Shown here piece by piece: positions 1-7,893 of a stretch of DNA of 64,000 bases. The stretch's first letter is position 1, and every line of letters starts with the position of its first letter. The notes under the pieces are model-generated. The model searched no databases, was not told where the DNA came from, and worked only from the letters and a program-made list of their open reading frames with translations. Source of the stretch: Halobacterium noricense (lineage in GTDB: Archaea > Halobacteriota > Halobacteria > Halobacteriales > Halobacteriaceae); NCBI RefSeq assembly GCF_021233435.1, contig NZ_CP089468.1, positions 1,240,001 through 1,304,000 of the forward strand, read 5' to 3'. The position numbers and the translations under genes were made by a program.

Positions 1-255
1 GCGTTCGTACTTGGGTTTGCCCACGAGGAAGAGTTCGAGATCATCGCGCTGTGTGCCGGGTCGAACTACTGCCTCGAACTGATGAGCGCCTACGCTATCA
101 CCGTCATCATCGGCATCGTCGGACTGACGATGCTGTTGATCGCCGGCTATCAGCACCACGAAGAGAAGGTCGAACAGTACACCCCGTATCTGCCGGCGTT
201 CTCTGCGGCTGTGCTCATCATTATGGGCCTCGGATTCATCACCGGATTGCTATGA
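1..255 (+). CDS. C-terminal part of a metal-transporter-like membrane protein (partial)
   Basis: The reading frame is open from the first base and stops with TGA at 253-255, so only the last 84 residues are present. It begins with FAHEEEFEI, an acidic histidine-containing motif next to a membrane segment. Two hydrophobic segments follow (about residues 31-48 and 65-84) with a charged stretch between them containing HHEEKVE. The layout resembles the C-terminus of nickel/cobalt or related metal permeases of haloarchaea. Substrate and full family cannot be decided from the fragment. It is separate from the cargo genes that follow. Confidence 0.6.
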   Translation, partial: AFVLGFAHEEEFEIIALCAGSNYCLELMSAYAITVIIGIVGLTMLLIAGYQHHEEKVEQYTPYLPAFSAAVLIIMGLGFITGLL

Positions 256-334
256 ATCTGCCCGGTAAGAAGGTCGCTATCTCTCAGGCGGATATTCAGT
301 CGTCTCCCTCGACACCTGACGGTTACTGACAGCC

Positions 335-375
335 CTGTTTTTCTGGGGCACGAAGGGGTGAGCCCCACATGGGCT
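335..375 (+). promoter_or_regulatory. Leader hairpin A (T-tract plus hairpin)
   Basis: A T-tract (338-342) is followed by TGGGGC (344-349), the loop ACGAAGGGGTGA (350-361) and GCCCCA (362-367), a perfect 6-bp stem. The 3' arm can instead pair downstream: AGCCC (361-365) with GGGCT (371-375), also perfect. The two stems exclude each other. The site is 18 bases before the ATG at 385. It is the first of six such sites in the window. Confidence 0.7.
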
Positions 376-384
376 CGTGGTTTG

Positions 385-807
385 ATGACCAAAGACCCAG
401 CTGAGGATCCATTCAACGACTGCGAATTAGACCCCGAAGCGATTCTCGGGACACACACCTTCGAAGACGTCCTGTTCACCGACGACACGAAAACCCCGGT
501 GAACGTGCTCACCGGCGAGACACCGGCACATTCGCAAGCAACCCTCGAGGAAGCGAAGGTGTTCGCTGCCAGTATCGACACGGAGACGCCCCAGATCGCG
601 CTCCCCGCATCCGTCGAGTCGCAGGTCGAAACACAGAGCAAGCCCTACACGGCGGCCGCGTTCTTCCACTTCAAGGCGACAGGCTCGCTCGCACGCCACC
701 GTGCTTACCACGCCGCTTACGAGTCGGACGCGTTCGCGGTCGACTTCGAGGCCGACTACGAATCGGGCGACCTGACCATCACTGTCGAACGAGCGGACGA
801 ATCCTGA
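385..807 (+). CDS. Conserved hypothetical acidic cargo protein
   Basis: A 140-residue acidic soluble protein with no signal peptide or membrane segment. I recognise no catalytic motif. The C-terminal half (from about residue 80, KPYTAAAFFHFKATGS) looks folded and ends in alternating hydrophobic residues (DLTITVERADES). The ATG at 385 is preferred to the upstream GTG at 358 because 358-384 lies inside leader hairpin A. It stands alone between leaders A and B, as a single-gene unit. Function unknown. Confidence 0.6.
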   Translation: MTKDPAEDPFNDCELDPEAILGTHTFEDVLFTDDTKTPVNVLTGETPAHSQATLEEAKVFAASIDTETPQIALPASVESQVETQSKPYTAAAFFHFKATGSLARHRAYHAAYESDAFAVDFEADYESGDLTITVERADES

Positions 808-825
808 GAATCCGCCGTCACGAGG

Positions 826-860
826 AGAGTTTTTCGAGCGCCGGCGATGGGTGCCGGCGC
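826..860 (+). promoter_or_regulatory. Leader hairpin B
   Basis: A T-tract (830-834) is followed by a perfect 8-bp stem, GCGCCGGC (838-845) and GCCGGCGC (853-860), around the loop GATGGGT. It lies 51 bases before the start of the frameshifted gene at 912. I found no clear third segment that competes with this stem. Confidence 0.7.
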
Positions 861-911
861 AGCTGGAGCGAGCAACGACCCCCGGTGCGTCGGCGTTTCG
901 AGGTGTTCGAG

Positions 912-1399
912 ATGCATATGGTGATTTACGCACTGGTAGAGGCATCGACAGAAAACGAAGCAGTAGCTACAGGGAAACGGTGTTCAATCGATTAGTCGGA
1001 TCGAAGCCACATTCTTGCGCCGTCTTCGACTATTCTGTGCCCTTCGACGAGGGCACGTCGGTTGCGGGGAAGGCGCGGTGGGGTGAACTCCCGACTGCAG
1101 CCCCCGTCGACTCTGATGATGGCCAAGCCCTGCTTGAGCGTGGCTGGGAGGCAACGAAGGAGGAATTCGAACGCAACCTAGATCGGGTGAAAGAGGCCAT
1201 CGAGGAGCTCTCTGCGGAGGAAATCATGCGCGACGAGGACCTCGCCCGGCACGCCTTCCACCAAGTCGGTGCGTACGACGGCCCGACGATCTTCCTGTAC
1301 ACCGAACACGGAACCGGCATTCGCCACCGAAAACAGTTGAACCGACTCCTCGAGGAGAGTGAAGCGCTCTGGATCGTGCCCGCTGACGTCCACTTCTAA
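912..1399 (+). pseudogene. Conserved haloarchaeal cargo gene with a single-base frameshift
   Basis: Translation from ATG 912 (or 918) gives MVIYALVEASTENEAVATGK and then hits TAG at 993-995. The frame carrying the rest of the protein (VFNRLVGSKPHSCAVFDY onward, through AFHQVGAYDGPTIFLYTEHG to IVPADVHF) takes over at about 980. One base missing near 977-980 (expected codon GCG after AAA) joins the two parts into a sensible protein of about 160 residues. The upstream open frame from 851 has low-complexity Arg-rich sequence and is not the true N-terminus. It lies between leader B and the gene at 1402, whose ATG is two bases after its stop. Function unknown. A sequencing error is an alternative. 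Confidence 0.7.
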
Positions 1400-1401
1400 G
1401 A

Positions 1402-1767
1402 ATGCCCAGGATTACCAACTGGCGACGCGAGAGCCGCTCGCCGACGCTCGCGTATCGGAACACCGAGATCGGCGCTCGGGCTGTCATGCATCGAGCCCCG
1501 GACTCCTACCGGTACAAATGGCGTGGGGCAATCCTCGTCGACGGCTACCCGGTATGGTCGCGGGGGTACGAGACGAAGGACGCGACGTCGTTCCGTGACG
1601 AACTCCGGGAGCGGCCGGCCCCGGACCTCAGCTGCCCGGAGTGTCCGAACAACGACGTTCGCGTCGGCGAGAAAACAGCAGATAGAGCGAAAGTCCAGCG
1701 GTGGTACAACTGCCCTGACTGCGGATACGAAGCCCCCTCACGCATCGTCTACGGCGCCGAACGCTGA
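1402..1767 (+). CDS. Zinc-ribbon conserved haloarchaeal protein (DUF7568-like)
   Basis: This 121-residue basic protein has an N-terminal region rich in Arg and Tyr (SYRYKWRGAILVDGYPVWSR at about 37-56). A C-terminal zinc ribbon follows, with one CPEC pair (about 77-80) and one CPDC pair (about 104-107). The family is common on haloarchaeal plasmids; the DUF number is recalled from memory. Its ATG is two bases after the stop of the preceding frameshifted gene, so the pair is probably co-transcribed from the leader B side. A nucleic-acid-binding role is a guess from the zinc ribbon and charge. Confidence 0.7.
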   Translation: MPRITNWRRESRSPTLAYRNTEIGARAVMHRAPDSYRYKWRGAILVDGYPVWSRGYETKDATSFRDELRERPAPDLSCPECPNNDVRVGEKTADRAKVQRWYNCPDCGYEAPSRIVYGAER

Positions 1768-1790
1768 GTGGGTGAGCCCGTGCTGGGCGC

Positions 1791-1834
1791 TGTTTTTTTG
1801 CCGGGCACGAAGGGGTGACCCGAGTCAGTCGGGT
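1791..1834 (+). promoter_or_regulatory. Leader hairpin C with competing second stem
   Basis: A run of seven T (1793-1799) precedes CGGG (1802-1805), a loop containing ACGAAGGGGTGA, and CCCG (1819-1822). The loop and flank are identical to leader A over GGGCACGAAGGGGTGA. The 3' arm also forms a better stem downstream: ACCCGA (1818-1823) with TCGGGT (1829-1834), loop GTCAG. The second stem ends 10 bases before the ATG at 1845 and could affect ribosome access. Confidence 0.7.
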
Positions 1835-1844
1835 CAGTCCAACA

Positions 1845-2240
1845 ATGAGTCTCGAAGTACGTGACCGACACAGTAAAGCACTGTTCGAGTTCCTCTGGTG
1901 CCCCGTCTGCGGGCAGGAGGTCTTCACCCACATCCCCTTCGAGGGGGTGTTCTGCAAGCACTGCAACACCCAGGTCGAACTCCAGGAATCCCGGGAGACA
2001 CGTGGCTACGAGGAGGCCGTCCTCGCCTGCTTCGACACGGACTCAACCTGGAATCTCCACGTCGACGAGAAACTGCGTCGCGATCTGCCTGATGGGTCGG
2101 CGCGCGTGAAGATCCTCGGCGCACCGGGCGCCTACAAGGTCGACTGGTGGAGTCCAGAGCCGGACGACGAGTGGGAGCCGGTCGAACGTGGGGAGTTCGA
2201 CGACGTCGAGGAGCCGGACGAGGTGTCGCATCTGGCGTAG
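1845..2240 (+). CDS. Zinc-finger conserved haloarchaeal protein (DUF7567-like)
   Basis: A 131-residue acidic protein. Two CxxC pairs near the N-terminus (CPVC at about 19-22 and CKHC at about 36-39) can hold one zinc. A conserved middle (residues about 50-100) includes TWNLHVDEKL and KILGAPGAYKVDWWSP, and the tail is acidic. The ATG at 1845 is chosen over the open frame from 1815 because the latter starts inside leader C. The family is recurrent on haloarchaeal mobile DNA near TFB and ArdC-like genes. Molecular function unknown; protein or nucleic-acid binding through the zinc site is an inference. Confidence 0.7.
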   Translation: MSLEVRDRHSKALFEFLWCPVCGQEVFTHIPFEGVFCKHCNTQVELQESRETRGYEEAVLACFDTDSTWNLHVDEKLRRDLPDGSARVKILGAPGAYKVDWWSPEPDDEWEPVERGEFDDVEEPDEVSHLA

Positions 2241-2328
2241 CAGAACTCCCACAACACCCTCTGCGTATGCGTTGTATAGCGTCCCTACGGGTGAATAGCC
2301 ATTAGTTCAGCGTTCGCTCCGCAGTCCG

Positions 2329-2374
2329 TGTTTTTCGACCCCCGGGGATGGGTGAGGGGTTCGCCAGGATGGCG
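2329..2374 (+). promoter_or_regulatory. Leader hairpin D with overlapping second stem
   Basis: After five T (2331-2335), CGACCCC (2336-2342) pairs with GGGGTTCG (2356-2363) with one bulged T. The loop CGGGGATGGGTGA carries the same GATGGGTG core as leader B. CGCC (2362-2365) can pair with GGCG (2371-2374), and this overlaps the base of the first stem. The site is 27 bases before the TFB start codon. Confidence 0.65.
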
Positions 2375-2400
2375 GACGCCTCGAATTCGGTGAACGACCG

Positions 2401-3324
2401 ATGCCAACGAGTGACATCTACGCGCGTGGCTTCGACGAGGACGTACAGACTGATGGCAACCAGTGCCCGGAGTGCGGTGGCCGCGTCGCAACGAACGTCC
2501 AGGAGACGGTCTGTAAGGACTGTGGGCTCATCGTCGACGAGCAGCGCATCGACCACGGGCCGGAGTGGCGACCGAGCGACGCGGACGACAAAAAGCGGAC
2601 TGGCGGGCCACTCATGGTGGCGCGCCACGACCGTGGGCTGTCGACGGAAATCGGGAAACACACTGACGCGGCGGGGAACACGCTCTCGGGGCGGAAGCGC
2701 CGACAACTCGCTCGGCTGCGCCGCGAGCAGTCCCGGGGACGGTTTCAGTCGAAAGCCGAGCGGAACCTCGCACACGGCCTGGGAGAAGTGCGGCGAATCA
2801 GTAGCGCGCTGGGCCTCTCGGAGACGCTCCGTGACCAAGCGTGTCAGCTGTTCCGGAGTGCGCAGAACGAGGACCTCCTGCGAGGGCGGTCGATCGAAGC
2901 GATCGCCGCGGCGAGTGTCTACGGCGCGTGTCGCTGTACTGGCCGGTCGCAGACGCTGGACGATGTGGCGGTCCCGGCGCGCGTCGCGCAGTCCCGCGTG
3001 AAGAACGCGTATCAGACACTGAACGCAGAGCTTGGCTTACCGGCGAAGCCAGTGCAACCGAGCGCGTTCGTGCCGCGGCTCGTCTCCGAGCTCGCGTGTC
3101 CGGACGAGGTTCGCCGACAGGCGCGGATGCTCGCGGAACGTGCAGAAGCGGCTGGCGTGACTGACGGTGTGCATCCCGCTGGCTTCGCGGCGGCGTGCCT
3201 CTACGAGGCGCTATGCGAGTGTGGACGCCACCCGTTGAAGACGAGGGTCGCGGAGGTGGCGGACGTCTGTGTGTCGACGGTTCGGACGCATCAACAGACA
3301 ATCATCAGCCTCACCGCAGAGTAG
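2401..3324 (+). CDS. tfb: Transcription initiation factor B (TFB)
   Basis: This 307-residue protein is an archaeal TFIIB homologue that bridges TBP-bound promoters and RNA polymerase. The N-terminal zinc ribbon uses Cys 22, 25, 38 and 41 (CPEC and CKDC). A B-reader region follows (about 50-90, with HGPEWR and GGPLMVARHDRG), then two cyclin folds (about 120-205 and 215-300). The segment SIEAIAAASVYGACR in the first fold and a C-terminal helix-turn-helix-like end (VAEVADVCVSTVRTHQQTI) are typical. Haloarchaea carry several TFBs with different promoter preferences. A plasmid-borne copy near mobile genes may direct transcription of the element. The upstream leader D suggests regulated expression. 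Confidence 0.93.
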   Translation: MPTSDIYARGFDEDVQTDGNQCPECGGRVATNVQETVCKDCGLIVDEQRIDHGPEWRPSDADDKKRTGGPLMVARHDRGLSTEIGKHTDAAGNTLSGRKRRQLARLRREQSRGRFQSKAERNLAHGLGEVRRISSALGLSETLRDQACQLFRSAQNEDLLRGRSIEAIAAASVYGACRCTGRSQTLDDVAVPARVAQSRVKNAYQTLNAELGLPAKPVQPSAFVPRLVSELACPDEVRRQARMLAERAEAAGVTDGVHPAGFAAACLYEALCECGRHPLKTRVAEVADVCVSTVRTHQQTIISLTAE

Positions 3325-3349
3325 TCCTCGACGGTCGTTCTGAGAGGGG

Positions 3350-3625
3350 CTATGCCCAGTTGTGATCGTCGATGCCCTCGTAATGTTTCAGACGGCTATC
3401 GATCTCCCAGGCCTCCCAGCCGCACTCGTGGTAGAGAATATCGGCGAGTTGGTCGAAGTTGCTTTTGTCCAGCTCAATACCGCGGTTCCCACGGTAGCTG
3501 AGGCACGGTTCGCTTCGAAGCTCGGTGTAGATCTCCCGAGCGGTCGGATAGTCTCCATCGATTGATGAGAGGTTTAGGAGCGTGTCTTCTGGAATCGGCG
3601 TCCCCTACTTGTGTTTCGCGATCAT
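3350..3625 (-). pseudogene. Small conserved-looking gene interrupted by TAG at codon 7
   Basis: On the minus strand ATG at 3623-3625 starts MIAKHK, meets TAG at 3605-3607, and then continues in the same frame as GTPIPEDTLLNLSSIDGDYP and on to KHYEGIDDHNWA with a stop at 3350-3352. The 84 codons after the TAG have protein-like composition and a coherent fold pattern (FDQLADILYHECGWEAWEID). There is no other good start downstream of the TAG. I infer a nonsense mutation in a small gene, or a start I have missed. Suppression of TAG is possible in principle but nothing here supports it. Function unknown. Confidence 0.5.
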
Positions 3626-3757
3626 CGTCGCCAGAAGGGCGCATTTTACCGACGGCTTCTCGATGCTCGGATAGATAGATTATATACGGATAAACCCTGT
3701 TAATGGCTGTTAACATGGGTGGGGACGCTTATCCAGGCGGAGGTGTTGTTTCGCTGT

Positions 3758-4099
3758 ATGAGCAGCATGGAGGACGCGGCCGACCGTGGCCAGAAGAAGG
3801 AGCTCCGCAAGGAACATCCGAGCGGATGGCTCTACCTCACGCAGCACGACGCGATTCCCATCCTTGTAGACGCCCTGCTTGACCTCCCGCCCAACCGCGA
3901 GTTCAATAAAACCGAACTCGCAGAGCATGCTGGTGTCACGCGTCAGACGGTCGGGAACTACACTAACCTGCTAATCGAGGTCGAACTCATCGAGGAAGTT
4001 CCGCACACGTCCCCACGCCGGTACCGCGTCGCAGACAGTGACGTTGTTCGCGAACTCTTCGAGCTGAACAGCGCGCTCAACAACGTTGGCGGCGAGTAG
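3758..4099 (+). CDS. Small winged-helix DNA-binding protein
   Basis: A 113-residue protein with a helix-turn-helix at about residues 50-75 (NKTELAEHAGVTRQTVGNYT) followed by a wing-like segment (EVPHTSPRRYRVADSD). The organisation fits a small plasmid-type transcriptional repressor. The frame is open from GTG 3719, but ATG 3758 (MSSMEDAADR) gives a more typical N-terminus. An AT-rich TATA-like element (TTATATACG near 3670) lies upstream, and TGTTAA occurs twice just before the frame (3699 and 3709), a possible binding site. It heads a run of plus-strand genes to 5544. Confidence 0.65.
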   Translation: MSSMEDAADRGQKKELRKEHPSGWLYLTQHDAIPILVDALLDLPPNREFNKTELAEHAGVTRQTVGNYTNLLIEVELIEEVPHTSPRRYRVADSDVVRELFELNSALNNVGGE

Positions 4100-4156
4100 T
4101 CAGGCCATCAGCTATCCATCCGAGAATGGTAGGTAAGCCCGCAACGCCGAAGCCAA

Positions 4157-4408
4157 ATGACCGACACAGACGAGCGTAAGCAGCTCGACGAGAAGCACGA
4201 GCGCGTCCGCGAGCGGCGCATCGAGGGCGTCAAACGCTGGGTCGAATACATCAAGTCGGAGCCCGTCGACGTGTGGGGGCCACAGCAGAACGCGGTTGTT
4301 AATAGTCAACTCGAGGCCGCACAGGAGGCTGCCGTATCGGTAGCCCACCAACAGCACGTCGCGGACGTTGCCGCGGACATTCTCGCGGAGCAAGACGACT
4401 CGGCGTAG
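4157..4408 (+). CDS. Small coiled-coil hypothetical protein
   Basis: An 83-residue, highly charged, mainly helical protein. The first 30 residues (DERKQLDEKHERVRERR) look like an amphipathic or coiled-coil helix. A second helical region follows a short WGPQQNAV linker. There is no membrane segment or metal site. It lies 57 bases after the winged-helix gene, in the same direction, and may be its partner. I do not recognise the family. Confidence 0.55.
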   Translation: MTDTDERKQLDEKHERVRERRIEGVKRWVEYIKSEPVDVWGPQQNAVVNSQLEAAQEAAVSVAHQQHVADVAADILAEQDDSA

Positions 4409-4501
4409 CGTGTCGACAGTAGCGTCACCCGCCACAGCGGCTTCCCCTTTGAATATTTGAGTGAGGGGAAATTATTTGAATCGCGCGGAGCAAGAGATAG
4501 G

Positions 4502-5068
4502 ATGATGGCTGAATCGAACCCGGAGTCGTGGGCGGACATGAGCGGGCGTGAGCGTGTCCGCCACGTTGTGGAGCTGCTGGACGAGCCAACGCCGGTCCAG
4601 GAGATCGCGGACCGGGCAGATGTCTCGCGCGCGACAGCTGACGATGAGCTTCAGCGACTGCAGAGTGACGACTGGGTCACTGAAACGACCGTCGACGGAA
4701 CGAAAGCCTACGACCTGAACCCCGTGCGAATGCTCTTCGACGAAGTGACGGACCTGATCGAGGCGAACTCGCGCGACGAGCTAGAGCGTCAGCTCACAGC
4801 GCTGAAAGACGAACAGGAAGCATTAGCGACGGAGTACAACGTCAGTTCACTCGACGAGTTCCGGGAACAACTCGCTGCCGAAGAACTCTCGGCTGCGGAG
4901 CTTCGTGAGCGACGGAATGTCGCCGCTACGTGGGAGGCGATCGATACGGAACTCGGGCTGGTGAAACACGCCCTCCAGCTGTACGATGACGTTCTCGAAC
5001 TCTCGTCACCGCGGACTGATTCCCCCTCGACATTCGCCTTATGGTCGTCTTCCTCGCAAACCGAGTAA
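4502..5068 (+). CDS. HTH and coiled-coil protein (DUF7342-like)
   Basis: This 188-residue protein has an N-terminal winged helix (about 20-60, with PTPVQEIADRADVSRATADD) and then a long acidic coiled-coil region (about 75-140, DELERQLTALKDEQEALATE). The family is common on haloarchaeal plasmids; the DUF number is from memory. Its 3' end overlaps the next gene by 28 bases, which implies translational coupling. The ATG pair at 4502/4505 is chosen because TTGAATATTTGAGTG and ATTATTTG just upstream look like promoter sequence with a short leader. It is probably a regulator of the pair. Confidence 0.7.
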   Translation: MMAESNPESWADMSGRERVRHVVELLDEPTPVQEIADRADVSRATADDELQRLQSDDWVTETTVDGTKAYDLNPVRMLFDEVTDLIEANSRDELERQLTALKDEQEALATEYNVSSLDEFREQLAAEELSAAELRERRNVAATWEAIDTELGLVKHALQLYDDVLELSSPRTDSPSTFALWSSSSQTE

Positions 5069-5544
5069 ACTTGCAGAGCAAGCGGCTCCACGACCGCATT
5101 CGGAACCGACTCAGTGGTGCGTTTGACGACGTTCGGCGGCGGCGTGCCGAGCCACGCGAAGCCGGCCCGTATCGTGTCGTCAGCGCTGTGAACCCGCGGC
5201 AGTTTCTGGACGACGCTGCGTACCCGGTGACGAATGCACGGGTTGAGATCGGGTTTCAGCTACAGTCTGGGGCGACCCACGAGTACTACTGGGTCAACTG
5301 GGTTGAACCAGATCGGAGTCTGCTGGTAGGCTGGCACCAAGACGATACACACGATTCACTCGGCCCAGTTCACCTGCAGGTGAACGACGGCACGACGACT
5401 GTCGCCCACCAGTCCGCGCAGTTCATCGACGCACACCCGCTGGCGGTTGTCGAACGCCGACTCGCCTCGCTTGGAACCGTGGTCCGTGCGGTCGAGTGGG
5501 AGCAGGGCCGACCGGTTGGATTCGACTCCGGCTCCCTGGAGTAA
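5041..5544 (+). CDS. Conserved haloarchaeal protein paired with the HTH/coiled-coil gene
   Basis: A 167-residue soluble protein whose ATG lies inside the end of the previous gene (28-base overlap). It starts with a basic region (QSKRLHDRIRNRLSGAFDDV) and continues as a beta-rich domain with conserved-looking aromatic motifs (THEYYWVNWVEPDRSLLVGW and HQDDTHDSLG). The fixed pairing with a DNA-binding partner is reminiscent of a two-gene regulatory or toxin-antitoxin module. That is inference: I see no nuclease or other catalytic signature. Confidence 0.6.
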   Translation: MVVFLANRVNLQSKRLHDRIRNRLSGAFDDVRRRRAEPREAGPYRVVSAVNPRQFLDDAAYPVTNARVEIGFQLQSGATHEYYWVNWVEPDRSLLVGWHQDDTHDSLGPVHLQVNDGTTTVAHQSAQFIDAHPLAVVERRLASLGTVVRAVEWEQGRPVGFDSGSLE

Positions 5545-5682
5545 TCCCGCCTCTTCCTCGCACAGTTGCCGGTCGCTACCTCGAGGCTGCACAGGTCGCT
5601 GGCGTATCGGTTGGCTGCCCGCTCGCTGCTCGAACCGCTGGCGGCCCAGTGCTTAACCAGTTCCCCCCGAAACACGGCGGTG

Positions 5683-7017
5683 ATGCCCTCCAGACACGCG
5701 TTCCTCACCGGAGTCGCCGGCCTCGCCGCGACGACGCTGGCGTCGCCCGCTAGCGCGGCCAGTCCACCGGCCCAGACGTGGTCCCGCACGTACGAGCCCA
5801 AGGGGAACCGACAGACCCTCGTCCACGATATCGTCCCCCTGGAGTCGGGGTTCGGGCTCGTCGGACTCAGCGGGACGCTGCACGAGTACACCGGCTGGCT
5901 GAGTCGCGTAAATGTGGCTGGCCGCTCGCAGTGGCACACGCTCGCGGGGCCGACTGACGGGTCGTTCCTCGCTGGCGCGCCGGAAGCCGGTGAGCCTGCT
6001 GGCCTCGTAGCGACGGGCGTCACCAACGTCGGCCAGGGCCCATGGACCCCGGACTACAGCGACCCGTATGTTGTACGAGCGAATCTCGCAGGCGAGCTAT
6101 CGTGGACGAAAACGTATCAGCCAACCCTCCCACATGGCGGCGCGGACACGCTCGCGAGCGTTCCTGACGGGTTCGTCCTCGTCGGCAGCGGCGGCGATGA
6201 TAGCACGCACCCGTGGGCGGCCCGGATTACCGGTGACGGCACGCAGCAGTGGACGTACCACCACGACGAGGCTGGCTCGGTGAACGCTGCGCTCGGGCGT
6301 GACAGTGGCGCGGTCGTTGCCGGGTCGACGTGGCCAGCGGGCGCGGACTCGCCAGCGCCGCGTGCTCGCCAGGAGGCCGCGTGGATCGTGCGACTCGCTG
6401 CCGACGGAAGTCTCGACTGGCAGTGGCGCGTCAACCCCGAGAACGGGGCGCGCATCGAGGCGCTGGCCCCACACCCCGATGGCGGTGTGGTCGCGGTCGG
6501 GCGTCGTGGCTTCGCGACGGAGAACCGGGGCGTCGGCTGGCTGGTCGCCCTCGACGCGGCGGGGAATCGGCGCTGGGCACGGACGTACCCGCAGGAGTCG
6601 TGGAACTGGCATCAGGACGTCGTCTCCGTCGATGGTGGGTACGTGCTCGTCGGGACACGTGAGATGGACGCGGAGACGGACGCGCGTGGGGCGTGGCTGC
6701 TCCGTGTCGACGCTGACGGGCGCGTGGTCTGGGATCTGCAGGCGGCGACCGGGACGGACGCACAGACCGCTCACGCACTCCCCGACGGTGGGATCCTGGT
6801 CGCCGGGGAGCGCGCCACGGATGCCCGTGAGCGGAACGCTGGCTGGCTCGGGAAGTTCGGTGGCGAGCCAGCGCCCGGATCGAATGGCGGGCCGAATGTC
6901 TCACTGCCGTCCCCACCTAGCTGGGCCGGACCAGCCCTCGCTGGTGGTGTCGTTGGTGCTGTTGGCGCGCGTGCCGTTGCGCGCTGGCGACAGTCACGTT
7001 CGGACGTCAACCAGTGA
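5683..7017 (+). CDS. Exported beta-propeller repeat protein with C-terminal anchor
   Basis: This 444-residue protein begins MPSRHAFLTGVAGLAATTLA, a signal peptide of near-Tat type in which the usual twin arginine is Arg-His. A series of repeats follows with the pattern D-G-x-x-W and DGGxVxVG (for example PDGFVLVGSGG, PDGGVVAVGRRG, VDGGYVLVGTRE, PDGGILVAGER), typical of PQQ-like or WD-like blades. A Gly/Pro-rich linker and one hydrophobic segment near the C-terminus (ALAGGVVGAVGARAVA) with a basic tail suggest membrane attachment. ATG 5683 is preferred to the open frame from 5566 because it places the signal peptide at the N-terminus. Likely surface or periplasm-side binding protein; ligand unknown. 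Confidence 0.7.
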   Translation: MPSRHAFLTGVAGLAATTLASPASAASPPAQTWSRTYEPKGNRQTLVHDIVPLESGFGLVGLSGTLHEYTGWLSRVNVAGRSQWHTLAGPTDGSFLAGAPEAGEPAGLVATGVTNVGQGPWTPDYSDPYVVRANLAGELSWTKTYQPTLPHGGADTLASVPDGFVLVGSGGDDSTHPWAARITGDGTQQWTYHHDEAGSVNAALGRDSGAVVAGSTWPAGADSPAPRARQEAAWIVRLAADGSLDWQWRVNPENGARIEALAPHPDGGVVAVGRRGFATENRGVGWLVALDAAGNRRWARTYPQESWNWHQDVVSVDGGYVLVGTREMDAETDARGAWLLRVDADGRVVWDLQAATGTDAQTAHALPDGGILVAGERATDARERNAGWLGKFGGEPAPGSNGGPNVSLPSPPSWAGPALAGGVVGAVGARAVARWRQSRSDVNQ

Positions 7018-7091
7018 ATCCTACTCAGTGCAGCGTGTGCCTACTCTCGGGAGCACGTCGTCCAGCAGAACTAACCTTCTTGCAGTAGCGC

Positions 7092-7748
7092 ATGCAGACG
7101 ATGGCGTCTCCGACTGACGGTGAACGACCAACGGACGCGGTCACCGTCGCCCAGCGGTATCTCAGCTATGAACGACCGCTCAGTACGCTTGTTGGCGTGG
7201 TCGTTGCCTCGGTGTTCCTGGCGACATACCTGCTGAGGGGGCTGCTGGCTGCGGTCCTCGTTGGCGCGGCGCTGGTCGTTGTCATCCGTGCTCCAGTGCT
7301 TCGACCGCACGGAACGATACGGCTCCGGAGTGACGACGATGTGGAAACGGTGCGTGCTGCGTTTACGGGGCTGACACCGCCCGTCCTCGCGTTCCAGTGG
7401 GGAATCGCGGATGCTGTGACGACTGCGAACGGCGTGCCAACCTACGTCGTGTCGTATCTGTTCGGCCTGCGAACGAACGAGGTGACCGTCCAAACGGACA
7501 CGGCGCCGACAGCAGGCGGTGACACCCGCGTAACACTCGACGTCACGATCAACGGCCACCCGTGGGCGACGTACACTGCGACGATTCGGGACGATAGCGA
7601 CGAGACTGTCGTCGACGTTGCATACGTCGCCGAGCGCGGCTTCGGTCTGCGACGCCTGCCACAGCAGCTCGTGCTCCGGCACTACAGAGACGAAGCCCTC
7701 GAAGCGCAGGGGTATACGGTCGTCGAGCGCGACGCACAACTTCGGTAA
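7092..7748 (+). CDS. Two-TM membrane protein with soluble C-terminal domain
   Basis: A 218-residue protein. Two hydrophobic segments lie at about residues 30-47 and 49-66 (STLVGVVVASVFLATYLLRG, then LLAAVLVGAALVVVIRAPVL). The remaining 150 residues form a beta-rich domain (for example TYVVSYLFGLRTNEVTVQT and GDTRVTLDVTING). It follows the beta-propeller gene by 74 bases in the same direction, which suggests a cell-surface function for both. I do not recognise the family. The start may be ATG 7092 or ATG 7101. Confidence 0.6.
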   Translation: MQTMASPTDGERPTDAVTVAQRYLSYERPLSTLVGVVVASVFLATYLLRGLLAAVLVGAALVVVIRAPVLRPHGTIRLRSDDDVETVRAAFTGLTPPVLAFQWGIADAVTTANGVPTYVVSYLFGLRTNEVTVQTDTAPTAGGDTRVTLDVTINGHPWATYTATIRDDSDETVVDVAYVAERGFGLRRLPQQLVLRHYRDEALEAQGYTVVERDAQLR

Positions 7749-7893
7749 GCCCCAGGATGACTCACTTCGGCCGCGTCAGTTTTTACTCAAAACGTTCTCC
7801 GAAACGCTGTGTTCGTGTCTGTTGCGAGAGGTTGTACTGACACGGATGGCGCGTCACAACATCTATTGCGATGGAGAGGGAAAGTAGAGTAAG

